From an uncultured Oscillospiraceae bacterium (GTDB lineage Bacteria > Bacillota > Clostridia > Oscillospirales > Acutalibacteraceae), in contig UQFM01000026.1 in NCBI GenBank assembly GCA_900540295.1, positions 1 to 20,421 on the forward strand: 20,421 bases of DNA, given 5' to 3'. Every line of letters starts with the position of its first letter. Within the stretch, counting starts at the first letter, position 1. Below are positions 6,051 to 13,337 of the stretch, one piece after another. The notes under the pieces were generated by a model. It saw nothing but the letters and a program-made list of their open reading frames with translations, was not told the DNA's origin and did not search any database. The position numbers were made by a program, and so were the translations under genes.

Positions 6051-7228
6051 GCTTCTTTTTCGGAAATCCATATATAATTTTGTATGCCCGCATTTTGCAG
6101 AAATACTATATCCTCCTTGGAATAAATCAACGGAAGAATAGATTTTGTTCGGTAATTCTCCGAAAGCTTGTCGGAAAGTGCAGGCGCCGTGCCCATTATC
6201 AGCTGTTCCTGTGCCATGTCCGCCGTGTAGGCGACGGTACCGAGTGTTGTACCGTCCGTTAAAGACGTGCGGTCAAAATCCACGGCGGCAAAGGCTGCGG
6301 CGCTGTCAAAAATGCCGCCCCCGTAGCGTACCGCATCACCGCCGAATGCCGCGGAAAGCGGCATGGAGACCGTCAGCGGAATATTCCCCGCCGCACCTGC
6401 GGCCTGCTCGATAAAATCCTGTAAAATTGCGTTGCGGCTGAACAGACTTTCTGCTTCTCCGGGGAAAAATGCGCGGTCTGCATATCGCCCGTGCGGAAAG
6501 GATACACTGCACAGCAGTATATTGTCTGCACCGAAAGAAACCGCTTCCCGTATGACCTGCAAAAGGTAAAGGCGTGCGGTTTCGGAATACGGATTCAGCC
6601 ATGGCTCGCCGCCGCTGCGCGCACTGTCGTCCAGCCAGACGGTTGTGCCGTCACGTTCGGTAACTGCCGCGCCGGGCAGCTGCGCCGCCGCCACAGGGTC
6701 CCGAAAACAGTAAATCCGTGCAATGATTTTATAGCCTTTGGATTTAAGCCGCTGTACAGTGTCCGCAGCGGCGGTGACTGTGTTTGCCGCCGCACCGATG
6801 TCTGCACTTGTACTGCCGTCTGCCGCCGTGCAGACTGTACCGTCCGCGGACTTGAAGTCCAGCATAACTGCATTTGCACCGCTGTCTGTTAAGGTGTTTT
6901 GAAACAGGTCAAAGGCAATCCCGCCGCCCAGCTCATCAGCGGTTATATAGACGGCATGCCATTGTCCGTCAGCATTTTTTACAGGGTCTGTATTGCGGTT
7001 CAGAGGACGTCCCGAAAGCAGAAATATAACCGTTACACCGATGAACACGGCAAAAAACAGAAAAATCAGAAAGACCGTGTATGCAATCGCATTACTGCGT
7101 TCTTTTTTTCGGCGCGTGCGGCTTTCGCCGATGGCGTATGCCGTGCCTGTACGTCTGCCGGGGTAATTTTTGGAAAACGGATAATAACTTTTTTTGCGGG
7201 GCTTTGGATTTTTACCGGTTTTGAACAT
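6047..7228 (-). CDS. Membrane-anchored DUF4015-like putative glycoside hydrolase
   Basis: A 393-aa protein with a short basic cytoplasmic N-terminus, one transmembrane segment (about 46-72) and an extracytoplasmic domain (about 90-385). The domain resembles the DUF4015 putative glycoside hydrolase family (TIM-barrel-like): GQWHAVYITADEL at its start, MLDFKSADG (122-130, cf. family IDVKDDDG), ARIYCFRDP (170-178) and WLNPYSETARLY (about 210-221). The usual FDYVRFP motif is here LLCSVSFP (238-245), losing the conserved acid. The ATG at 7228 is chosen over an upstream TTG because a GGAG site inside the end of the RnfA-like gene precedes it by nine bases. It is the last gene of the Rnf-like operon. 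Substrate is unknown; a structural or wall-binding role is possible. Confidence 0.75.
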   Translation of the reverse strand: MFKTGKNPKPRKKSYYPFSKNYPGRRTGTAYAIGESRTRRKKERSNAIAYTVFLIFLFFAVFIGVTVIFLLSGRPLNRNTDPVKNADGQWHAVYITADELGGGIAFDLFQNTLTDSGANAVMLDFKSADGTVCTAADGSTSADIGAAANTVTAAADTVQRLKSKGYKIIARIYCFRDPVAAAQLPGAAVTERDGTTVWLDDSARSGGEPWLNPYSETARLYLLQVIREAVSFGADNILLCSVSFPHGRYADRAFFPGEAESLFSRNAILQDFIEQAAGAAGNIPLTVSMPLSAAFGGDAVRYGGGIFDSAAAFAAVDFDRTSLTDGTTLGTVAYTADMAQEQLIMGTAPALSDKLSENYRTKSILPLIYSKEDIVFLQNAGIQNYIWISEKEA

Positions 7229-7232
7229 AGCG

Positions 7233-7826
7233 TTACACTCCAAGCCCCCTGCCTGTCAGCCCCGTGAAGGCAAGGGAAAGAATCGCGGCATAAATAAACA
7301 CAGCGGGCGTGCCTTTAAATGCGGCGGGAATATTTTCATTTTTGTCAATTGCGCGCAGTCCGAAATTCAACAGCAGAACGGCAATGATAAACGCGACTGC
7401 CGCACCGACGGATGCACCGACGGCTTCATACACACTGAACGCGGCACGGTAATTGATAAACGGAACGGCAAGTACGAGGGTATTAAACGCCGCAATACCG
7501 AGACGGCGCACCGTGCGGCGCTGTGCTTTGCATACCAGCACAACAAAGCCGAGTGTAAGGAAATACATGCAGACCAGCACGCCGACAAAGATTACAGCGT
7601 GCCAAAATACATTTAATGCGCGGACAGCGGCAATGCGTTCCAGCAATACACAGATTAAGGACACAGAGACCGACAGCCAAACAATAAACAGGCTTAAAGG
7701 ATACAGCTGTTTCGGCTTTGCCGCCATACGTACGGCTTCCGATGCACCGTAGCCGCCCGAAAAAATCAGATTCTGAAACAGACAGGCAAACATTGCCGCT
7801 GAAAATACCGTACCGAGAATGCTCAT
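7233..7826 (-). CDS. RnfA/NqrE-like membrane subunit lacking the Fe-S cysteines
   Basis: A hydrophobic 197-aa protein with about six transmembrane helices, normal length for RnfA/NqrE. The fold-level match is seen at the N-terminus (FQNLIFSGGYG at 17-27, aligning with NqrE IENMALSFFLG) and at the C-terminus (VYEAVGASVGA and AFKGTPAVFIYAAILSLAF, aligning with FAESVVYGFGSGVG and GLRGLGITFITAGLMALGF). In Rnf/Nqr one Cys in each half-site binds an intramembrane [2Fe-2S] cluster; here those positions are S29 (A28 beside it) and T116. Cysteines C15, C59, C86 and C99 lie elsewhere. The start overlaps the end of the RnfE-like gene by ATGA, with GGGGAGG upstream. Canonical electron transfer is therefore doubtful. 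Confidence 0.8.
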   Translation of the reverse strand: MSILGTVFSAAMFACLFQNLIFSGGYGASEAVRMAAKPKQLYPLSLFIVWLSVSVSLICVLLERIAAVRALNVFWHAVIFVGVLVCMYFLTLGFVVLVCKAQRRTVRRLGIAAFNTLVLAVPFINYRAAFSVYEAVGASVGAAVAFIIAVLLLNFGLRAIDKNENIPAAFKGTPAVFIYAAILSLAFTGLTGRGLGV

Positions 7827-8869
7827 TTGCGTTCCTCCCCGTTCTCCGCCGTACCGTTTTCCGAGAGCTTTTCCGTATCGGCAAGCGGCTCCTGCGGTAT
7901 ATCGTCCGCAGACACAGCGGATTGTTTTTGTTTATATGCGTCCAGTTCGGAAAGCATCTCATCAAAATCCTGTAAATAATCATTTCGCATTTCACGCACA
8001 GAGCGTGTTTTTTCTGCGGAAACAGAAGTTGTTTCCGATGCGGATGCATTTGTGCGCGGTGTCTTTTTGTCCGCTTTTTCGCGCCGTGTTTTCGGCGGTT
8101 TTGCAGACTTTTCTTTCTTTCGCAAGGGGAAGTCGGTATTCTGCGCAGGTTCGGGAATGTCCTCCTCGGCATACGGATTAAAATCTTCGTTTAACAGGGT
8201 CTTAATTTTGCCGATATGGGACTGGGAAATTTCCCGCATGTCAAAAGCCTGTTCGGGATGCGCATCGGGATATTTTTTTCGGATAAGACTTTTCATACCT
8301 GCCGCGAAAAAGCCAATCAGCAAAAAGCCGCCGAACGGCAACAGAAATCCCTGTAAACGGACAGGGAGATGCAGCGGTACGGAATAAATTGTGCCGCTGC
8401 CGAGCACCTCGCGCAAAGTACCGACAATCAATACGACAAAGGCATATCCCGCGCCTGCGGAAACAGCGTCCACCAGTGTTTCGCGCACGCGGTGCTTGAC
8501 CGCAAAGCGTTCGCAGTGGAGCGCAATCAGCGAATTCACTGCCAAAAGCGGCAGAAAGATACCCGCACTGTTGGCTTCGTTCGGGGTAAAATGTTCAAAA
8601 AACATAAAACATGGGATATTGACCAGCATACCCAAAACCGCATAAATCGGCATGCGGTAACGGCTTTTGAAACGGCGAAGAAGGAGACTTGCAAACAACT
8701 CAATAATCAGCAGTTCCAAAGCGGATACCGTTGCCAAAATAATCGCGGATTTTAAGGAGACAGCCATGGCAACGACAGGGGCTAATCCGACTGCTTCAAA
8801 TAAAACGGGGTTTTTCACAATTGCGCTGTTGCGGATGCCGTCGCGCAGATGTTTTCCTGTATCAGCCAT
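7823..8869 (-). CDS. RnfE/NqrD-like membrane subunit with cytoplasmic tail, Fe-S cysteines absent
   Basis: Residues 1-198 form an RnfE/NqrD-type membrane domain: KNPVLFEAVGLAP (19-31) aligns with NqrD NNPIALQVLGVCS, LPLLAVNSLIALHCERFA (106-123) with GLIITNCIVMGRAEAFA, and TLREVLGSGTIY (151-162) with FFRELLGSGKLF. The two cluster-binding cysteines are replaced by A30 and S113; C119 is six residues away. Residues about 199-348 are an added, charged, Lys/Glu/Ser/Thr-rich, probably disordered cytoplasmic tail not seen in ordinary RnfE (about 200-230 aa). The start overlaps the RnfD-like stop by eight bases (ATGGCTGA), with AAAGGGG upstream, indicating translational coupling. Confidence 0.82.
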   Translation of the reverse strand: MADTGKHLRDGIRNSAIVKNPVLFEAVGLAPVVAMAVSLKSAIILATVSALELLIIELFASLLLRRFKSRYRMPIYAVLGMLVNIPCFMFFEHFTPNEANSAGIFLPLLAVNSLIALHCERFAVKHRVRETLVDAVSAGAGYAFVVLIVGTLREVLGSGTIYSVPLHLPVRLQGFLLPFGGFLLIGFFAAGMKSLIRKKYPDAHPEQAFDMREISQSHIGKIKTLLNEDFNPYAEEDIPEPAQNTDFPLRKKEKSAKPPKTRREKADKKTPRTNASASETTSVSAEKTRSVREMRNDYLQDFDEMLSELDAYKQKQSAVSADDIPQEPLADTEKLSENGTAENGEERK

Positions 8870-9947
8870 TTACCGCACCCCCTTTGGGAGCAGAATCGGC
8901 AGGCGTTTGCGTGTTTTGCGCTTCCCGCGCGGCGCGGCGCGTTTCGGAGAGCTTCTGCTTTTCACGTTTGGTGTACGGCAGTTTTTCAAATGTGGTGCGC
9001 AGGGCATTTACAAGCAGAACCGCAAATACCGCGCCCTCTTCAAATTCACCGAAGGTGCGGAACAGCATACAGAAAAGCCCCGCGCACGCGCCGTACAGCA
9101 ACCGTCCCCAAAACCGATTCGGTAAAAGGGTTTCCTCCGGCAGCAAAAACAATGCGGTGAACAGCAACAGTCCGCCCGACAGCTCCATAAATACGGATTG
9201 CAGACGCCCTGTGGTAATGCGTGGGAATAAGAAAGCGAAGATTGCCGCAGAAACGAGGCAGGCGGCGGCGGCCTCAAAGCCCTGCGGACGGCGAACCGCC
9301 AAAAAGAGCAGGGCGCCCAAAAGCGCAATTACACATCCCGTTCCCATGGCGCTCGGCAGACTGCCTGTTAAAATATCCATATAATTGACAAGCGAACCGC
9401 CCATAGATGTGCCGCTTGCAAGCATACTGCTCAGAGAAACACCCGCCGAAAATCCTTCCGTACCGAATACGGCGGGAGATTTTCCGGCGTCGGGTAAGAC
9501 GGAATAGGCGAACACGTATGCGGGTAAGCATACCGTCACGAACGCAAGCCCTGCCGCGGCGGGGGAAAACAGCAGACTGCGCGCATTGCCGAACGGAATT
9601 TCCACTGCCAATACCGCAAATGCGCTTGCCAGCATCACAAGCCAAAACGGCGAAGCGGCGGGCAGACAGAGCGCAATGATGACGCCCGTGGTCACCGCGG
9701 ATAAATCACTCGGCGTGGGTACGGTCTTGACGAGCCGATGCCCGAAATATTCACAAATCACTGCGGTCAAAACAGAAATAACCATCAACCGTACCGCGCG
9801 TTCGCCGTAGGCATACCACGCCATTACGGCAGGGGCGGCGAGCATCAGCAGACGGTCTGCCATATATTTTTGTGTGATTTTAATGCTTGCTTTCATTTCG
9901 GGCGTGTAAATTTGCCCGTCCTTTGGTAAAAGCGTATCCTGACGCAA
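8862..9947 (-). CDS. RnfD-like membrane subunit, flavin-attachment Thr not conserved
   Basis: A polytopic membrane protein of the RnfD/NqrB family (361 aa from the proposed start). Family features include PTPSDLSAVTTGVIIAL (about 77-93), PFGNARSLLFSPAAAGLAF (about 118-136) and the downstream YMDILTGSLPSAMGTGCVIALLGALLFL. RnfD carries covalent FMN on Thr in a DxxSGAT motif; the ungapped counterpart here is EGFSAGV (164-170), which puts Val at that site. I chose the TTG start at 9947 because AGGTGG lies six bases upstream; an upstream ATG (9980) and TTG (9992) and a downstream ATG (9896) lack good binding sites. It is the first gene of the D-E-A cluster. No RnfC lies before it and no RnfG after it, unlike the usual C-D-G-E-A-B order. 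Confidence 0.8.
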   Translation of the reverse strand: MRQDTLLPKDGQIYTPEMKASIKITQKYMADRLLMLAAPAVMAWYAYGERAVRLMVISVLTAVICEYFGHRLVKTVPTPSDLSAVTTGVIIALCLPAASPFWLVMLASAFAVLAVEIPFGNARSLLFSPAAAGLAFVTVCLPAYVFAYSVLPDAGKSPAVFGTEGFSAGVSLSSMLASGTSMGGSLVNYMDILTGSLPSAMGTGCVIALLGALLFLAVRRPQGFEAAAACLVSAAIFAFLFPRITTGRLQSVFMELSGGLLLFTALFLLPEETLLPNRFWGRLLYGACAGLFCMLFRTFGEFEEGAVFAVLLVNALRTTFEKLPYTKREKQKLSETRRAAREAQNTQTPADSAPKGGAVNG

Positions 9948-9979
9948 AAAAATCCACCTCGTTTTCCAAAAATTTTGCA

Positions 9980-10008
9980 TTGCAAACGGCAAGTCCGTGC
10001 AATAAGAT
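9980..10008 (+). promoter_or_regulatory. Promoter of the MecA-like gene, with overlapping inverted repeat
   Basis: TTGCAA (9980-9985), 17-base spacer, TAAGAT (10003-10008). An ATTGCA...TGCAAT inverted repeat (9979-9984 and 9998-10003) with an inner CGG/CCG covers the promoter and lies upstream of the divergent Rnf-like operon, so a regulator could act on both sides. No clear minus-strand promoter was found. Confidence 0.5.
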
Positions 10009-10054
10009 AAAAGTATATGAAATCTGTTTATCTCGGAGTTTTACGGAGGGCGTT

Positions 10055-10603
10055 ATGGAGATACATAAAAAATCAAGCACCCGTTTGTTCGCACAGTTGT
10101 CACAGCAGGAGCTGTCGCGTTACCGATTAACCTTTGAAACGCTTTGCCCTGACGGCGAGCGCACAAAAACCGTGCTCTGCGATATTTTGGCGCATGCCGA
10201 AAATACGATTGGCTGGACAGTGCCGCCGCAAAGCCGTGTTTTCGTGGATGTGTTGCCTGCGGAAAACGGCAGCTGTATTTTTTTGTTTACGGCAACCGTG
10301 AAACCGAAAAAGCGTTACCGCGTGCGGCGCGATGCGTGTATGCGCGTATGCACGGTAAACGGTACGGACGCTTTTTTGGCGCTGTACAGCGTGCTTTGCC
10401 ATCCGCTTCTGAAAACTGCCGAGATTACGCTGTATCAAACCGAAAAACAGCAGTATATCGGTTTGTTTCGGTTCCGCACGCCGTTTGAAGCGGCGGCGGC
10501 AGAACCTTTTTTATCGGAATTCGGCAGTGTCTGTGCGGCGGATGTGTGTGTATGCCGCTATTATGCGGAACACGCTATTTCGCTGCCGCTGCCAACATCT
10601 TAA
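10055..10603 (+). CDS. MecA-like adaptor protein
   Basis: A 182-aa protein resembling MecA/NegReg adaptors, which hand substrate proteins to the ClpC ATPase for proteolysis. The N-terminal part has the pattern TVLCDILAHAENTIGW (about 39-54, cf. MecA LFxDILEKAEEExGF) followed by VFVDVLPAENGSCIFLFT (about 62-79, cf. LxVEAxPxxGG). The C-terminal half has FLALYSVL, TLYQTEKQQYIGLFRF and a FLSEFGSV segment matching the MecA YKYxGKYYLVLE and LLSEYGE region. It is shorter than B. subtilis MecA (218 aa). GGAGGG precedes the ATG at 10055; the same frame is open further upstream but without a binding site. It is divergent from the Rnf-like operon and overlaps the end of rpe by 29 bases. Confidence 0.75.
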   Translation: MEIHKKSSTRLFAQLSQQELSRYRLTFETLCPDGERTKTVLCDILAHAENTIGWTVPPQSRVFVDVLPAENGSCIFLFTATVKPKKRYRVRRDACMRVCTVNGTDAFLALYSVLCHPLLKTAEITLYQTEKQQYIGLFRFRTPFEAAAAEPFLSEFGSVCAADVCVCRYYAEHAISLPLPTS

Positions 10604-11240
10604 ACTGCTTGATTGTGTACGCAATATCGTCGCTTCCGAATAACGCGTTGCCCGAAACGAATACATTTGCACCCGCTTTCGCCGCCGTACCGATTGTTTT
10701 TTCGCCGATACCGCCGTCCACCTGAATATCCATATCAAGACCCCGGTGCGCACATTCCGTGCGCAAGGCTTCGATTTTCGGCATCATATCCGTCATAAAG
10801 CTTTGTCCGCCGAAGCCGGGCTCTACGGTCATTACAAGCACCATGGAAAGCTTGTCCAAATACGGGAAAACCGCTTCAATCGGCGTAGCAGGCTTGACGG
10901 ACAGCGCCGCCTTTTTGCCCGCCTGTAAAATCAAATCTATGGTTTCCGAAATGTCGGAATCACTTTCGACGTGGAAGGTGATGCTGTCCGCGCCCGCCGC
11001 CAAAAAGTCGGGGATATATTTTTTCGGGTCGGAAATCATCAAATGTACGTCGAACGGCAAATCCGTTGCATGGCGGATGCATTTGACGATTGGCGCGCCG
11101 AGCGTGATGTTCGGCACAAAATGCCCGTCCATTACGTCAATATGCACCATGTCTGCGCCCGCTTCGGTAATGCGGCGCAGTTCGGATTCCAAATTGCCGT
11201 AATCGGCGGAGAGAATAGACGGAGAAATCAGCATTTCCAT
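10575..11240 (-). CDS. rpe: Ribulose-phosphate 3-epimerase
   Basis: A cytoplasmic TIM-barrel enzyme (221 aa) that interconverts ribulose 5-phosphate and xylulose 5-phosphate in the pentose phosphate pathway. It shows ISPSILSADYGNLESEL at the N-terminus, metal ligands H33 and D35 in HIDVMDGHFVPNITLG, H66 in FDVHLM and the second catalytic Asp D175 in VDGGIG, with the VEPGFGGQSF phosphate loop at about 139-148. Length is normal. AAGAGG lies six bases before the ATG. It follows the unknown membrane protein gene by 52 bases and is the last gene of the proBA-led run. Its 3' end overlaps the convergent MecA-like gene. Confidence 0.97.
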   Translation of the reverse strand: MEMLISPSILSADYGNLESELRRITEAGADMVHIDVMDGHFVPNITLGAPIVKCIRHATDLPFDVHLMISDPKKYIPDFLAAGADSITFHVESDSDISETIDLILQAGKKAALSVKPATPIEAVFPYLDKLSMVLVMTVEPGFGGQSFMTDMMPKIEALRTECAHRGLDMDIQVDGGIGEKTIGTAAKAGANVFVSGNALFGSDDIAYTIKQFKMLAAAAK

Positions 11241-11292
11241 AAAGAACCTCTTTTATTTCAATCTTTGACGCCTTGCGAGAGCGATAATATGG

Positions 11293-12075
11293 CTACGCCG
11301 CCGTGCTTTCTGCGGGTGCGGCAGATACATTTTCTGTATTGTCCGCGCTTGCGGCGGCAGTCGTATCCTGCGCCGCTGTGGTTGCGGTTTCGGGTGCGGC
11401 GGTATTTTGCAGTGCGCCGATATAATAAGTGCCGTCCTTTTCACGCAGAGTAACCTTCATATATTTGTCGGGCTCGGGCGCAACCAGATTGCCGTTTTTA
11501 TCCTGCGCCCACTGGTCGCCGCCGACGTAACCGACCGTCAGTACAATGGCATTACTGCTTTTTTGCTTGTCTACCACGTGCGGGGTATAGGTCGGCACAA
11601 TACCTGTCAGCGGAATAGTGTAGGTCTGCTTGGTCGCGTCGTAAGTAAAATCGTAGCCGTAACCCTCAATCGAAGCATGTACCGGACGGACGTCCGTGCC
11701 GAACAACCGTTCAAATTCTGCGGTTACGTCCGCTTCGGGGATAATCATACCGCCGTCGCCGTATTCGTATTTGTCGGGCGCCAAATCGCTTTTGAGAATC
11801 GACCAAATCGAAATATCGATAAGCTGTGCCGTGTTCGCCTTGGTGATGTCGTCAAACGCGTCGGGGTCGTTCATGACCACGGGTGTGAGCAATTTATTGT
11901 AATCATCAAAATTACGGCTTTTTTCAACCGCTTGCTTTGCGGCGCTGACGCCTGCCACAATTACCGTAACCGCGCCCACCAAAGCGAGCACTGCAATCGC
12001 AAGTCCTAAGGGGAACGCCCAGCGGCGCGACCCTTTTTTATGTTTTGCGTTTGTTTTTCGCATATTTGTCACCAT
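11293..12075 (-). CDS. Membrane-anchored extracytoplasmic protein of unknown function
   Basis: I do not recognise a named family. The 260-aa product has a basic N-terminus (residues 1-18), one transmembrane segment (about 19-43), a soluble domain (about 50-222) and an Ala/Thr-rich, low-complexity C-terminal tail (about 223-260). The domain contains LTPVVMNDPDAFDDI, SIWSIL, an EADVTAEFERLFG segment, IPLTGIVPTYTPHVVD and EPDKYMKVTLREKDGTYYIGAL. There is no lipobox cysteine, so it is a signal-anchor protein rather than a lipoprotein. The start is unsure: ATG at 12075 is almost on top of an AAAAGG site, and an ATG four codons on is an alternative. It lies 15 bases after proA and 52 before rpe, so it is probably cotranscribed. 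The context says nothing clear about its role. Confidence 0.75.
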   Translation of the reverse strand: MVTNMRKTNAKHKKGSRRWAFPLGLAIAVLALVGAVTVIVAGVSAAKQAVEKSRNFDDYNKLLTPVVMNDPDAFDDITKANTAQLIDISIWSILKSDLAPDKYEYGDGGMIIPEADVTAEFERLFGTDVRPVHASIEGYGYDFTYDATKQTYTIPLTGIVPTYTPHVVDKQKSSNAIVLTVGYVGGDQWAQDKNGNLVAPEPDKYMKVTLREKDGTYYIGALQNTAAPETATTAAQDTTAAASADNTENVSAAPAESTAA

Positions 12076-12090
12076 GCCTTTTTAGGATAC

Positions 12091-13335
12091 TCAGCGAACC
12101 TGCCCGTTTCCGAGAATTTTATATTTGACGCTTGTCAGCTGCGGCAGACCCAACGGCCCGCGTGCGTGCAGTTTTTGTGTGGAAATGCCGATTTCCGCAC
12201 CGAAGCCGAATTCGCCGCCGTCGGTAAACCGCGTGCTGGCGTTATGATAAACCGCCGCGGAATCCACCTCGTTTAAGAATTTTTCGGCGGTTTCCCGATT
12301 GTCGGTTACAATGCATTCGCTGTGCCCCGTGGAATAGCGGGTAATATGGTCAATGGCTTCTTCGACGGAATCGACCACGCGTACGGACATTTTATAGTCG
12401 AGGTATTCCGTACCCCAATCGCTTTCCTGTGCGGGCAGAATATCGGGCAGAATCGCCTTGGCGCGTTCGTCGCCGTACAGCGTCACGTCCTTTTCCGAGA
12501 GGCGTGCGGCGATTTTCGGGAGCGCCTTTGCCGCAATATCGGCGTGCACAACCAGACTTTCCGCCGAATTGCATACGGATACGCGGGAGGTTTTGGCGTT
12601 AAATACAATTTCCGCCGCCATATCTGTATTCGCGTCGCGGTCAATATATACATGGCAGTTTCCCGCGCCTGTTTCAATCACGGGAACGGTTGCGTTTTCC
12701 ACCACAGAACGAATCAGCCGCGCACTGCCGCGCGGAATCAGCACATCTACATAGCCCGAAAGGCGCATCAGTGCGGTTGCGCTTTCCCGCGAGGTATCTT
12801 CCACAAGCTGTATGCAGTCGGCGGGGAATTCCGTTTTCCGAAGGGCGTTTCGCATAACCTCGGCAATCGCGGTGTTGGAATGAATCGCCTCTTTGCCGCC
12901 GCGCAAAAGGCACGCACTGCCCGCTTTTAAGCACAGCGCCGCCGCGTCACTCGTTACATTGGGACGCGCCTCAAAAATAACGGCGATTACCCCTAACGGT
13001 ACAGATACACGCTGAATGGTAAGTCCGTTCGGACGCGTAATTTCGGACTGCACCGTGCCGATGGGATCAGGCAAATCCGCCACCTCGCGCACGCCCTGCG
13101 CCATCCCCGCGATGCGTTCCGCAGACAGCGCCAAGCGGTCTAACAGAGAATCCGCCATACCGTTTGCACGCCCTGCCGCCAAATCTTTTTCATTTTCCGC
13201 TAAAATGGAATCGGTATTCTGTATAAGTGCGTCCGCAATTTTCAAAAGTGCGTTGTTTTTCGCCGCCGCGGGGGCGGTCATCAATACGCGCGAAGCGGTT
13301 TTTGCCTGTGCGCCGAGTGTTTCCAAAGTAACCAT
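12091..13335 (-). CDS. proA: Gamma-glutamyl phosphate reductase
   Basis: ProA (414 aa) reduces gamma-glutamyl phosphate to glutamate 5-semialdehyde with NADPH, the second step of proline synthesis. Diagnostic segments include VPLGVIAVIFEARPNVTSDAAAL (about 112-134), LLRGGKEAIHSN, ETGAGNCHVYID (221-232) and the catalytic C255 in RVSVCNSAESLVVH; the C-terminus has FTDGGEFGFGAEIGISTQKLHARGP. Length matches the family. The ATG follows the proB stop by two bases and uses an AAGAGGTG site inside the end of proB, so the two genes are translationally coupled. Confidence 0.98.
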   Translation of the reverse strand: MVTLETLGAQAKTASRVLMTAPAAAKNNALLKIADALIQNTDSILAENEKDLAAGRANGMADSLLDRLALSAERIAGMAQGVREVADLPDPIGTVQSEITRPNGLTIQRVSVPLGVIAVIFEARPNVTSDAAALCLKAGSACLLRGGKEAIHSNTAIAEVMRNALRKTEFPADCIQLVEDTSRESATALMRLSGYVDVLIPRGSARLIRSVVENATVPVIETGAGNCHVYIDRDANTDMAAEIVFNAKTSRVSVCNSAESLVVHADIAAKALPKIAARLSEKDVTLYGDERAKAILPDILPAQESDWGTEYLDYKMSVRVVDSVEEAIDHITRYSTGHSECIVTDNRETAEKFLNEVDSAAVYHNASTRFTDGGEFGFGAEIGISTQKLHARGPLGLPQLTSVKYKILGNGQVR

Positions 13336-13337
13336 GC

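Noticed and set aside
6047..9947. A functional Rnf ferredoxin:NAD+ oxidoreductase
   Set aside because: Subunits B, C and G are missing and the cofactor-binding residues of D, E and A are not conserved, so I call only Rnf-like proteins.
9887..10054. N-terminal extension of the MecA-like protein
   Set aside because: The frame is open upstream, but the GGAGGG site points to the ATG at 10055 and the extension overlaps the divergent RnfD-like start.
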